From Phymorhynchus buccinoides (lineage: Eukaryota > Mollusca > Gastropoda > Neogastropoda > Raphitomidae), in contig CM065700.1 of NCBI GenBank assembly GCA_017654935.2, positions 48,124,722 to 48,188,721 on the forward strand: a stretch of DNA of 64,000 nt, given 5' to 3'. A program made the translations under genes and the position numbers. Shown here piece after piece: positions 39,976-49,255 of the stretch. Each line of letters opens with the position of its first letter. Position 1 is the first letter of the stretch. Below the pieces are notes generated by a model. The model was not told where the DNA came from, did not search any database, and was given only the letters and a program-made list of their open reading frames with translations.

Positions 39976-40814
39976 ATTAAAAATTTGAATATTTTTGTAA
40001 AAAAAAAGCCTTAAAATTTTAAATGTTTTGTAAATTTAGCACTTTTACTTGTTTTCAGAGTAGAGGACATTAAAAACTTGACAATTTGGTATAAAGGGCA
40101 ACTCAGTAGCATTAAAAATGACAAAGTTATAGCAATTTGAAAAACCTTCAAAATTGATCCTTTTTGGCCAGGCGCTCAAATTCGATGATGTACCATTTTC
40201 ATTGGACCAGTATGAAGTAACTATCACAAACAGAGTTCTGAAAAAAATTGAGCATAATCTCTATGTTACTATTAAGTTGTAATCCAGATTTTGTAGTTAT
40301 GGTACTGAAAACAACTGTGTATCAGACCTTTGAAATACCCCCATTGTGCGATTTTGTTCCAAGAATCTGTGGAAATAACTTAATTTTTGACCGAGTTTGG
40401 AGATTTACAACTTTTTTTGTAAAGCATTTGATGTCAACAAATTTTGTGTGTTTGATTACCAGTATATAAAGATTAAAAATCAGAACTTTTAGATCTCTGT
40501 GACTTTATGTTTTTTTGCTGTGTGCGAGTGAAAATGGCACAAAAATGTTGCCGAAAAATTTTCTAAGTCCAAAAATCACATAAAACGTCATAACTTTTTT
40601 ATTTTTTACCACACAGACTTGTTTCTGGTATCACATTAATCAGGATCAAAAGATCTATCAAACTGTAGCAACAGACAATGTGTAGCATGTATTATTGAAA
40701 ACCCCTTTGGAATACCTACTAGATTTATCATTTAGCAGTGCACGCATGACATCATCGCCATCACACTGGGTGACTGTGGTGATTCACTGCATTCACTGAT
40801 TCAGGGCAATTCAG

Positions 40815-40935
40815 ACCCCAATGCAGGTCAGGTCAGGGTAATGAGGGCAACTAGGCCTCGCGACCTCTGAAGTGCCCTTTCAATTTAGTTTTTGTAGTAT
40901 TGGGCACAACTGTGACGGTTTTTGATGACTCAATC
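40815..40935 (-). mobile_element. CR1-like LINE 3' end with CCTGA tail
   Basis: The minus strand reads GGGCACTTCAGAGGTCGCGA GGCCTAGTTGCCCTCATTAC then CCTGACCTGACCTG. Same hairpin (GGGC...GCCC around TCGCGAGGCCTA) as LINE B at 32911-32990, and the same CTGAC-type tail. Confidence 0.7.
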
Positions 40936-40975
40936 AGTCAATGTAAAATCAAAATTATATATATATATATGCCAA

Positions 40976-41072
40976 TGATGGGACTTTTTATAGGCCGCAA
41001 GGCCTAGGCTGAGAAAGCCTGTCCCTAATACAGTAATAGTAGTAATACCTAACCTAACCTAACCTAATCATA
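40976..41072 (+). mobile_element. CR1-like LINE 3' end with CCTAA tail
   Basis: GGGACTTTTTATAGGCCGCA AGGCCTAGGCTGAGAAAGCC TGTCCC, then TAGTAGTAATAC and about four CCTAA repeats (41047-41068). Matches the 3' end of LINE A (35815-35890) in hairpin layout and tail. Confidence 0.75.
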
Positions 41073-41084
41073 ATAAGTTTCCTT

Positions 41085-42517
41085 CTCTTATGGGAGAAAA
41101 TGTGGAGTTTGCTAAATTTGGGATGGGTTGGCTTGTCTCAAAACTCAATGAAGCCTATCTCAGATGTTTGTTTATTCACAGTGGCTACGGTTACCAGTTG
41201 TTGCAACACTCCACCATGTTCAGGAACAGTGACTCTTGCTGGTCGAATTTTTTGTCAACAAATTCATTTTTTTTAGTTCATATATTTAACGCATCAAGGT
41301 TTAATTAAAATGAGCAATAGGGTTAGGGTTAGGAACATGTTAGACTTAGAGTCAATTTTAATAGTTTTTCAAGATACTTGCGCACAGTATTTGCGTCCTG
41401 TGATTGATCCACGTAACCGTAGCCTGGAGAATGCGAGTTACAGACCCGTAACCCTGGCCTCTGCCTAGTTTATTGTCCATTACTCCATGTATCGGCTAAA
41501 TATTTCACATTTTATATGATTTATGACTGTAACTTTGTAAGGAAAATAATTTGGTGATAAAAAAAGAGCCAGACAGGATGCTCTCTGAGTCTCTCCGTAA
41601 ATAGATCAATAAATTTTAATATTTCTGCAGATCTTCCTACAGTAATTCACTAACACTGTAACAGCGACAGAATAGTCAAAAGTGACTGGTCGCTCTATGG
41701 AAGGAAGGAAGGAAAATTATCCTCTTTGGCAGTTTTGGACGAAAATGTGGATGTTGCCAAATTTAGGATGGATTAGCAAACCAGTCTCTATGAAACATAT
41801 TTCAGATGTTAATTACCCCACCAGACTGAGACAGATTCTGAACTGGGTAATGTTTTCCTGTCTGTGTGTCTGTCCATGTTTTCCAGGAAAAAAAGATGAC
41901 GTTCTGTATCTTAGATGTTTATTACCCCACCAGACTCAGACAGATTCTGAACTGGGTAATGTTTTCCAGTCTTTATGTCTGCATTGTGTGTCTGATTCTG
42001 TGTGTGTCTAGATGTTTTCAGTGTTGGAGAACCTGCGGGGGTTGGCTTGTCTCAATGAAGCATATTTCAGATGTTCATTACCCCACCAGTCTAAGAGTAA
42101 GACAAATTCTGGACTAGGCAATTTTTTGCCATTTGCTCTGTGTGTCTGCATGTGTGTCCATGTGTTCCTCTAAGCGAGTGGTGACATTCACTGTGGTAGA
42201 AAACATGCGGGAGTTGGCTTGTCTCTATCAGTCTATGAAGCATATTTCAGATGTTAATTACCCCTCCAGACTAAGACATTCTAAAGTAGGTAATGATTTC
42301 CACACACACAGTGACACACAGTCTGTATGTCTGCATGTGTGTCTGTGTTCATGTTTTCCCAGGGGAGTGGTGACGTTCATTGTGGTGGAGAACATGGGTT
42401 AGCTTGTCTCTATGAAGCATATTTTAGATCTTAATTACCCCACCAGACTAAGACATATTCTCAAGCGGGTAATGTTTTCCAATATGTATGTGTGTCTGTG
42501 TGTCCATGTTTTCCCAG
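41085..42517 (+). repeat. Repeated copies of the TMEM248 start-exon boundary
   Basis: Successive ~160-190-bp units at about 41713, 41910, 42012, 42179 and 42366 (plus a fragment at 41085-41165) contain pieces of the real exon start (as in GTTCATTGTGGTGGAGAACA), then GGCTTGTCTCTATGAAGCAT, TTCAGATGTTAATTACCCCA, CAGATTCTGAACTGGGTAAT and a pyrimidine/TG stretch ending TTTTCC(CAGG). Several retain an acceptor-like AG and up to ~10 exon codons before diverging. They lie directly 5' of the real exon. Confidence 0.85.
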
Positions 42518-42524
42518 GAAAAGG

Positions 42525-42680
42525 ATGACGTTTACAGTGGTGGAGAATCTGCGGGGGTTCTTCGTGACACGACCGCCGCTGGTGGTGTTCATGGTCTGCC
42601 TGGCTTCCTTCGCTATCGCCCTCATCACCTTCGCCTACATCGTCAAGATTCGTGACATGCCAAACCCTGACATCACTGAG
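42525..42680 (+). CDS. TMEM248: TMEM248 first coding exon
   Basis: Acceptor CATGTTTTCCCAG ends at 42517; ATG at 42525. Encodes MTFTVVENLRGFFVTRPPLV, VFMVCLASFAIALITFAYIV, KIRDMPNPDITE, then donor GAG|GTGTGT; phase 0. Vertebrate TMEM248 starts with a ~24-residue segment ending in RPPLVVFM followed by a membrane helix (recalled), which fits residue for residue around RPPLVVFM. The helix is about residues 16-41. TMEM248 is a conserved membrane protein whose molecular role I cannot state. The start is chosen because it gives the family's N-terminal length. Confidence 0.92.
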
Positions 42681-42723
<43 letters not shown>

Positions 42724-43030
42724 GGGTTGTGTTTGTAAATTGTATGTGTGTTTATGTGGCGTGTGTGTGTGTGTTCATGTGTGTGTGTGTGTGTGTTCAT
42801 GTGTGCGTGTGTGTGTGTATGACACAAAGAGATTTCTAAAGAAGGAGACGGGGAGATAAAATGAGAAAAAGAAAGAAAAACTAACTGTGAGTGCTTGCAT
42901 GCAATTTTACATTTGATTTAGCTTTGTAAGGAATGGAGTTGTTTGCTGCTAGAATATTTCTTTGTTGATCTATATACCTCCAGGGATGCTCTAAAAATAC
43001 CTCTGTTATTGAACATATAGTTCATGTACC
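42681..43030. other. TMEM248 intron with (TG)n and (GA)n
   Basis: Begins with (GT)n at the donor, then (GA)n at 42694-42721 and TG-rich sequence to 42822. No coding seen. Because the donor itself lies in a GT tract, its exact position could vary. Confidence 0.7.
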
Positions 43031-43190
43031 ATATTTTTGGGACTATAAAGCACACCTTATTATTAGGCGCACCCACAAAAACATTTCACAAAATCTAGAT
43101 TTTGTTTATTACTGTATCATCTTACTATATCATCAGTCATATTATAAGGCGCAGGACTAAAAAAAGTATCGGCCTCCGAACAATACGGTG
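43031..43190 (+). mobile_element. Small TIR-like element (CCGTATT ends)
   Basis: Left CCATATTTTTGGGACTATAA, right (reverse complement) ACCGTATTGTTCGGA, with internal ATTAGGCGCACCC and ATAAGGCGCAGGAC. Resembles the widespread 'ACCGTATTTTCGGACTATAAGGCGCA' short elements. Degenerate ends; no target duplication identified. Confidence 0.5.
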
Positions 43191-43231
43191 TTATAAAATA
43201 CTTGAACAGAAACATGCCTCATTCATCTTAG

Positions 43232-43375
43232 TTCATCAATTGTGGTCAATTGACGAACCTGGAATGCTGCGTCGTCAGCGAGCCAGGGGCCGCAATCCAC
43301 AACGCCTCGCAGAAAATGGCCGCCCCCGAGCAGAGCATCAAGGACCGATTGAAACAGATGACCAATCAGATTTGA
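43232..43375 (+). CDS. Possible TMEM248 second coding exon (problematic)
   Basis: After an acceptor-like CCTCATTCATCTTAG the frame required by exon 1 (phase 0) reads FINCGQLTNLECCVVSEPGA, AIHNASQKMAAPEQSIKDRL, KQMTNQI and then TGA. The LECCVVSEPG stretch resembles LDLCVSENE in the vertebrate protein as I recall it, and NAS is a potential N-glycosylation site. Against it: no GT donor before the stop, and exon 3 needs one carried base. It could be a decayed exon, an assembly error, or coincidence. Confidence 0.35.
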   Translation, partial: FINCGQLTNLECCVVSEPGAAIHNASQKMAAPEQSIKDRLKQMTNQI

Positions 43376-43588
43376 GAAGCAACGAAAAAACCAAAAACAC
43401 CATTCTTCTCCTGGTGTGGTGTCCTCAAAACTACTGGGCTGAAAAAAATTGCTTAGATACATCCCAACTCTCTCAGCAGCTGGTTTTTTAAAGGCCAACT
43501 TTCACCAACGATATTCTAGTCACAGAGTCCCTGCATTAATAATGACAGTGTTTATTATGTAGCAAACTGGTCATGTGTACGTCAACAG

Positions 43589-43733
43589 GGCCAAGAAATG
43601 ACATGGAAGCCAACCTGACCGTGGTGTTGCCTCCCCTGGTGAACCAGTCTCACCAGTGTCAGCATGGGCAGTGTTTTAAGCTGAGGGCCTGCGTCACTTT
43701 GACTGCCCCTGCCAAGTTCTTCCCACGCACACC
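43589..43733 (+). CDS. TMEM248: TMEM248 middle coding exon
   Basis: Acceptor GTCAACAG ends at 43588; donor ACACC|GTGAGT follows 43733. The frame reads PRNDMEANLTVVLPPLVNQS, HQCQHGQCFKLRACVTLTAP, AKFFPRTP and leaves in phase 2. It matches the lumenal region of vertebrate TMEM248 (EINITFTLP...C..HG.C...ACMTLTAS), including the cysteine pattern CxxxxC...C. Potential N-glycosylation at NLT and NQS. It needs one base from an upstream exon. The minus-strand frame here is a shadow. Confidence 0.88.
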
Positions 43734-44239
43734 GTGAGTAGTCAACATGCGAGCACCTCAGCATCACAAAAGGGTCATTAAGTCGCTGGGCTAGCCGCTT
43801 TCTCACAACCCCGGCTTGTTCAGGCTTGAGAAAGTTCAAAAAAATGCATAGTCATTTTTTCAAGCCTGTTCTGAGCCCTTAAGCCCCCTCAGCACTAGCC
43901 ATTCCTCCTCCGAGGTCATAATTTACTTTAACACTAAACTTACCTGGGTAAGAGAAAGAGATGATTGATGGAAATGAGCCGGATGACTATGATGATGATG
44001 ATGCGGAGTTCCGTATCGGTCTGAGATTCTGAGGGCTGTATTCTACGCTTCCTTTCATAATGATGTCCAGGCGTTAACCAGGCCTGTATGAGGCATGTTG
44101 GTATTTGATATATCGTTGGTGAAATTCCCTCATATCATAATGATAGTCCTGGCGTTAACGACTTTCTAGGCCGATCTAGTTAACTCTCTTGTGCGGTGAA
44201 CGGTCGTGAACGTTTTAAAAAAATCGGATCGGAAACGTC
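43734..44239. other. TMEM248 intron, no feature recognised
   Basis: No coding or clear repeat beyond a short (GAT)n at 43992-44002 and two ATCATAATGATGTCC/ATCATAATGATAGTCC motifs (44058, 44134). Confidence 0.5.
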
Positions 44240-44515
44240 TAGAATGTTTGGGAACGTACGGATTCCACGTGGCCAGTTTGGGCACTTCTGCAATATTAGG
44301 GATTCCTCTGTGACGTGCATAAAATAGGGCTTATTCTTACCTCCCAAAATGAAGAACATAAGGTCACTGGATAACGGTCAGACCCTCGTTCGGGATACGG
44401 ATGATGCATTTTGAGCGCTTCAGCCTAGTGACATGGGTGTATAATTCATTCGGCATGCTGCCAAGATTGACTGCGACATTTTTGTGGCGATGAAAAGGAG
44501 TGTTAATCAAAATTT
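44240..44515 (+). mobile_element. Degenerate third copy of the TTAA-type MITE
   Basis: Contains ATTAGGGATTCCTCTGTGAC, GTGCATAAAATAGGGCTTAT, a 'GGTCACTGGATAACGGTCAGACCC' region, GATGCATTTTGAG, AGTGACATGGGTGTATAATT and GGCGATGAAAAGGAGTGTTA in the same order as 13068-13205 / 16365-16387. It has a single, diverged 77-bp unit. Confidence 0.65.
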
Positions 44516-44929
44516 TTTGAAGTTATGAGGTATTTTGAATCGTTATTGCATGTCCCCTAAATTATAAGATCGTGAAGTGAAAGGGTAAGTGAATGGTTTT
44601 GATCTCTTTCCATTTCAGTTTCAATTTATAATGAGTGAATGCAATTGCTTTAATAGCCATGGTCTCTAAATGGTCTTATAATTTTATTATTTTTCTGTGC
44701 CTTTTGTAAACGTCCCTTGGGTTAGGATTTCAGAGGTGATTGAGAGCACAGAGCGTCAGGCACAAGAGGGTTAAGGACAAAAACCTTGTATCTTCGAGTA
44801 GGTCAATGCATTTTGAACAACATCTTCATCAATTGTGGTCTAGGCTAGACTTTAAATTTCACCAACGACTATTTTCTTAAAGATTCACCGGATCACATGT
44901 CAAAATCACGGGTTTCAAGCTGTGTTTTG

Positions 44930-45002
44930 ACTGCCCCTGCTTCTTCCCACGCACACCGTGAGTAGTCTCACAAAAGGGTAAGTAGCTGGAAAGTTAAAAA
45001 AA
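44930..45002 (+). repeat. Duplicated fragment of TMEM248 middle-exon donor
   Basis: GACTGCCCCTGCTTCTTCCC, ACGCACACCGTGAGTAGTC, then CACAAAAGGGT repeats the end of exon 43589-43733 and its first intron bases (43701-43780), minus 5 exon bases. It retains the GTGAGT donor. The copy is ~1.2 kb downstream in the same orientation. Confidence 0.85.
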
Positions 45003-45285
45003 TCTTTTTTTTTCAGCACTAGCCATTCCTGTCCACCAAGTCTGACTCCCATATAAATGGCCCCAAATTCGAACCGACACATCAGTTTAAAGAGCAGCCT
45101 CAATTTGAATATGGGAAAATTCGTATGTGGGTCACAGCAACCCAGAAAAAACCAAGGGACTTAATTGTGGTGCGTCACTGGGTCTTTAATATGGCCGACG
45201 CTCGCCCTACTAACTTTAAATGTTCATTGAGCTTGTAGCACAACGGGAACAAAGAAGAAGAAGAAGTACTGATTTTTTTTCGCAG

Positions 45286-45445
45286 ATCCCCCGATGTCCA
45301 GAACAGTTGCCTGAAAGACTTTGAGCTGGGAGGGCAAAACCATTTCCACCTGGAGGTGACCCCCAGCTACATCCACTGCATCAACGCCTCCATACTGACC
45401 CTGAGGCACCAGTATGACCCCACACTGACTGTCATGCTCACTCTG
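45286..45445 (+). CDS. TMEM248: TMEM248 penultimate-type coding exon
   Basis: Acceptor GATTTTTTTTCGCAG ends at 45285; donor ACTCTG|GTCAGT after 45445. Continuing phase 2 from 43733 it reads PSPDVQNSCLKDFELGGQNH, FHLEVTPSYIHCINASILTL, RHQYDPTLTVMLTL and ends in phase 0. Vertebrate TMEM248 has an equivalent ...IGKVYHALNPKLTVIVP segment here. The final ~100 bases plus donor are duplicated many times downstream. Minus-strand frames over this region are shadows. Confidence 0.88.
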
Positions 45446-46048
45446 GTCAGTGCATCGATAGATAGTGATGATAATAGTGTTCAGTATTGATGACATACCA
45501 GCCACATCCACTGCATCAATGCCTCCATACTGACCATGAGGCACCAGTGTGACCCCACACTGACCGTCATGCTCACTCTGGTCAGTGCATCGATAGATAG
45601 TGATGATAATAGTGTTCAGTATTGATGACATGTCAGCCACATCCACTGCATCAATGCCTCCATACTGACCATGAGGCACCAGTATGACCCCACACTGACC
45701 GTCATGCTCACTCTGGTCAGTGCATCGATAGATAGTGATGATAATAGTGTTCAGTATTGATGACATGTCAGCTACATCCACTGCATCAACGTCTCCATAC
45801 TGACCATGAGGCACCAGTATGACCCCACCCTGACCGTCATGCTGATACTGGTCAGTGCACCGATAGATAGTGATGATAATGACGGTAATAGTTTTCAGTA
45901 TTGATGATATATCGGCCTCCATACTGACCATGAGGCACCAGTATGACCCCACCCTGAGTGTCAGTAAATGCTGACAGTGACACTGGTCAGTGCACCGATA
46001 GATAGTGATGATGATGACAATCATAGTGTTCAGTGTTGAATGATGACA
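45446..46048 (+). repeat. Tandem copies of exon end + donor, block 1
   Basis: About four units of ~135-145 bp: exon part (CACATCCACTGCATCAATGC, CATACTGACCATGAGGCACC, GTCATGCTCACT), donor CTGGTCAGTG, then intron part (CATCGATAGATAGTGATGAT, AGTGTTCAGTATTGATGACA). Copies start near 45499, 45636, 45770 and 45905 (5'-shortened, with an internal insertion). Most keep GGTCAGTG intact; several have the stop-creating change of CTGAGG to ATGAGG outside the codon frame. Confidence 0.9.
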
Positions 46049-46411
46049 CAGGGATCCCAACTGTCCTGCAAAACAAGGGACCCCTTCACTTCAGGTTTAG
46101 AGGGTCCTAGAAGAGGGTTAGAGGGTCCCAGTGACATTGCAAATGCTAAAAAGAATATTCATTTCTAGTGTACCTGATGAGTAGCTTGACAGAAGTGTTC
46201 AGAATGTCAGTGTGTGCTTGCATGAAAGCATGCATGTGAAAACAATGGATGCTGAAAGTTCCTTGATGGGTCATAACTTGGAATGCAAAGACGTATATTA
46301 TTTTGCCCATTTTTATCATGCATCCCTGGGACCCCCTAGACATTCTTTTAGATGGTCCTTTAGGATTATAGTACTTCATAGACCCCTAAATGGGGGTCCC
46401 TGGGAGCCCTG
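46049..46411 (-). mobile_element. TIR element family T3, copy 2, inserted in the exon-end array
   Basis: Ends CAGGGATCCCA and TGGGAGCCCTG, flanked by ATGACA (46043-46048 and 46412-46417). Inverted relative to the 49518 copy. It splits one repeat unit of the TMEM248 exon-end array, so the array predates it. No coding. Confidence 0.85.
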
Positions 46412-46935
46412 ATGACATACCAGCTACATCCACTGCATCAACTCCTCCATACTGACCATGAGGCACCAGTATGACCCCACCCTGACCGTCATGCTCACAC
46501 TGGTCAGTGCACCGATAGATAGTGATGATAATGACGGTAATAGTTTTCAGTATTGATGACATATCGGCCACATCCACTGCATCAACGCCTCCATACTGAC
46601 CCTGAGGCACCAGTATGACCCCACCCTGACTGTCATGCTCACACTGGTCAGTGCACCGATAGATAGTGATGATAATGACGGTAATAGTTTTCAGTATTGA
46701 TGACATATCGGCCACATCCACTGCATCAACGCCTCCATACTGACCATGAGGCACCAGTATGACCCCACCCTGACCGTCATGCTCACACTGGTCAGTGCAC
46801 CGATAGATAGTGATGATAATGGTGTTCAGTATTGATGACATGTCAGCTACATCCACTGCATCAACGTCTCCATACTGACCATGAGGCACCAGTATGACCA
46901 CACACTGACCGTCATGCTCACACTGGTCAGTGCAC
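46412..46935 (+). repeat. Tandem copies of TMEM248 exon end + donor, block 2
   Basis: Four more units (starting near 46418, 46566, 46709 and 46850) with the same exon fragment, GGTCAGTGCACCGATAGATA donor/intron start and TATTGATGACATATCGGCC spacer. Three carry the AATGACGGTAATAGTTTT variant, so they share a later duplication history than block 1. Confidence 0.92.
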
Positions 46936-47776
46936 CGGCAACCGAGGCGGCCGTGTCATTTGCGCGGTTTCGCAAATGCGCGTAACGCGCATCCGCCGGC
47001 CTCTCGGCGCCCGTATCTCCGGCGTTTCTGGGCCGATTGCCTTCCAATTTGGCAGGAAGATGACCGGGGCCGGGGACTATCTGTGTGCCAAACCGGAAGC
47101 GAATCGGTTCAGAAATGCGCGCGCTAGACGCCGCTTCACCTTTTCACAAATAACTCCGCCGTTTCTTAACCGAATCGCCTCAAATTTGCTGTCAGGCTTG
47201 CTATGACCCGGGCAAAGCATGGCAGGAAATTTGAACAGCATCCGTTCATAAATGTGGAGGGATGGTGGGGGGGGGGGGGGGGCAGTGGAGATTATAAGGG
47301 GATGACACTACACGTATCTGTATTATTAAAAAATCGGGACTTTACTGGTTTAGCACTGCCTCCGGGCATTGCCTCCAGTATTGTTCAATACTGCCATGCG
47401 GTTAAAACTGCCACGGGAATTAACTGCCACGGGGCGATTGCTATGATTATGAAACACTGTTTCTGCGATAGGTCAAGATGTGCCCCCCCCCCCTGAAATG
47501 AAAGACCTTACACGTTTGTGATCCATTTTCTTGGAAGGTGAAATGCTGCCTTCTTCTTAGAAATATAAAACCGAAAGTATCACTTTCGTGTGTTTGAGAC
47601 TGGCTGTCTGTTGAAAGCCACAATAGCAAACAAGTGTGTCGCCGAGTGGCAGATATGTCCCCGAGCAAGTAAATGTGGGGAGGGGGGAGGTGTAGGGAGG
47701 AGATAGCTGCCACGGGGTTCAAGCTGCCATGGGGTTAAAACTGCCACGGGACTTAACTGCCACAGGGCGATTGCTA
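46936..47776. other. Insertion in the exon-end array, with a CpG-dense 270-bp part
   Basis: 46936-47210 is far richer in CpG than its surroundings (TTTGCGCGGTTTCGCAAATG, ATCCGCCGGCCTCTCGGCGC) and holds two diverged ~115-bp units, each with CTCCG(C/G)CGTTTCT..CCGA...AATTTG. From 47260: a G run and repeated TTAACTGCCACGGGGCGATT / CTTAACTGCCACAGGGCGAT strings (47420, 47752). No gene recognised; probably transposon-derived. Confidence 0.5.
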
Positions 47777-47985
47777 GTACTGACCATGAGGCACCAGTAT
47801 GACCCCACACTGACCGTCATGCTCACACTGGTCAGTGCACCGATAAATAGTGATGATAATGGTGTTCAGTATTGATGACATGTCAGCTACATCCACTGCA
47901 TCAACGCCTCCATACTGACCATGAGGCACCAGTATGACCCCACCCTGACCGTCATGCTCACACTGGTCAGTGCACTGATAAATAG
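47777..47985 (+). repeat. Tandem copies of TMEM248 exon end + donor, block 3
   Basis: Two more units (from 47777 and about 47885) of the same exon fragment, donor GGTCAGTGCA and intron start. The second ends at CACTGATAAATAGGGG, after which the sequence becomes unrelated (an AAATAC/ACCGAAAT-rich stretch to 48120). Confidence 0.9.
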
Positions 47986-48135
47986 GGGTACTTCTTTTTA
48001 GCGAAATATACCGAAAGACAACGAAATGCTCCAAAATACTCCAAAATATACCGAAATACTTATGAAAAATACTGAAATATAACGAAATATACAGACATAC
48101 CGAAATGTATTTACATGTATTGTACCGTAGATGAC

Positions 48136-48683
48136 TGAATGATGCATTTTGTTGGTTTATGTGTTAGGCGGTAATGTGCTGTGTTGCATTTAACTGAATG
48201 ATGCATGTTGTTGGTTTATGTGTTAGGCGGTAATGTGCTGTGTTGCATTTAATTGAATGATGCATGTTGTTGGTTTATGTGTTAGGCGGTAATGTGCTGT
48301 GTTGCATTTAATTGAATGATGCATGTTGTTGGTTTATGTGTTAGGCGGTAATGTGCTGTGTTGCATTTAATTGAATGATGCATGTTGTTGGTTTATGTGT
48401 TAGGCGGTAATGTGCTGTGTTGCATTTAATTGAATGATGCATGTTGTTGGTTTATGTGTTAGGCGGTAATGTGCTGTGTTGCATTTAATTGAATGATGCA
48501 TGTTGTTGGTTTATGTGTTAGGCGGTAATGTGCTGTGTTGCATTTAATTGAATGATGCATGTTGTTGGTTTATGTGTTAGGCGGTAATGTGCTGTGTTGC
48601 ATTTAATTGAATGATGCATGTTGTTGGTTTATGTGTTAGGCGGTAATGTGCTGTGTTGCATTTAATTGAATGATGCATGTTGT
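48136..48683 (+). repeat. 59-bp minisatellite, 9 units plus a partial
   Basis: Unit TGAATGATGCATGTTGTTGG, TTTATGTGTTAGGCGGTAAT, GTGCTGTGTTGCATTTAAT. Starts fit 48136 + 59k up to 48667. Units 3-9 are essentially identical; the first two differ by single bases (CATTTTG, TAACTG), suggesting recent amplification. TMEM248 last known intron. Confidence 0.97.
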
Positions 48684-48805
48684 GGGATATTTAGTGGTAT
48701 GGTTTGGGTGGTTGCTGTTGTTATGTTGGACATTTGAATTGTAGTCCTTTGACGATGCCTATCTCCTTATGTAGATTCCTATATTATATATTTTTTGAAA
48801 AATTT

Positions 48806-49210
48806 GGTAAAGGTCAAGATGTGCCACCCCCCCTACATTTCTCTGTTAATTCCATTTTTCCGTTTTTGCCTTTCTTACCAAACATGAAGCTGTATTTTAT
48901 GAACATTTTCAGCTAATTATTTTTGTTCAATAATTAATTGCAGTCATGATAAAGGCCATTATCTAATAGGACCCCCCCCTATGTAGTGCAGTACACCGCT
49001 GCGTTTGTCACAGTCGTGGTTCATTACGTTTTTCGTCTCAGAGAGGGGGGGGGGGGGGGGGGCAGGGTTAAGGTTAGGGTTATTATTCCAAAAAGATAAT
49101 TAGCTGAAAAGGTTAATAAAATACAGCTTTATGTTTGGTAAGAAAGGCAAAAACGGAAAAATGGAATTAACCGAGAAATGCAGGGGGGGTGGCACATCTT
49201 TACCTTTACC
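48806..49210. mobile_element. Fold-back MITE (about 110-bp inverted arms), copy 1
   Basis: Left GGTAAAGGTCAAGATGTGCC, right GGCACATCTTTACCTTTACC; arms continue through GTTAATTCCATTTTTCCGTT and TTAATAAAATACAGCTTTAT. Central part has C and G runs and a CAGTACACCGC box. It ends 45 bases before the TMEM248 exon at 49256. Second copy at 54880-55297; partial at 5690-5865. Confidence 0.85.
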
Positions 49211-49255
49211 AACATTTTTATTTCATTTTATTTTTGTGTGTGTCGTGGTTTTCAG

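Noticed and set aside
35868..41068. (CCTAA)n/(TAACC)n as interstitial telomere repeats
   Set aside because: Each short run directly follows a LINE 3' hairpin, and sister copies have CTGAC or TATAC tails instead, so these are retroelement tails.
42133..42402. Alternative TMEM248 start exon
   Set aside because: The frame resembles the real N-terminus for about 10 codons (VTFTVVENM) but diverges before RPPLVV, so it is a decayed copy.
45224..46060. 278-residue minus-strand open frame with VILVPHGQYGGVDAVDVADM repeats
   Set aside because: It is the reverse reading of the repeated TMEM248 exon end; the plus-strand frame matches the known protein, and the periodicity follows the DNA unit.
46936..47210. 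Bacterial contamination
   Set aside because: The segment is short, embedded between copies of the same host array on both sides, and encodes no bacterial gene.
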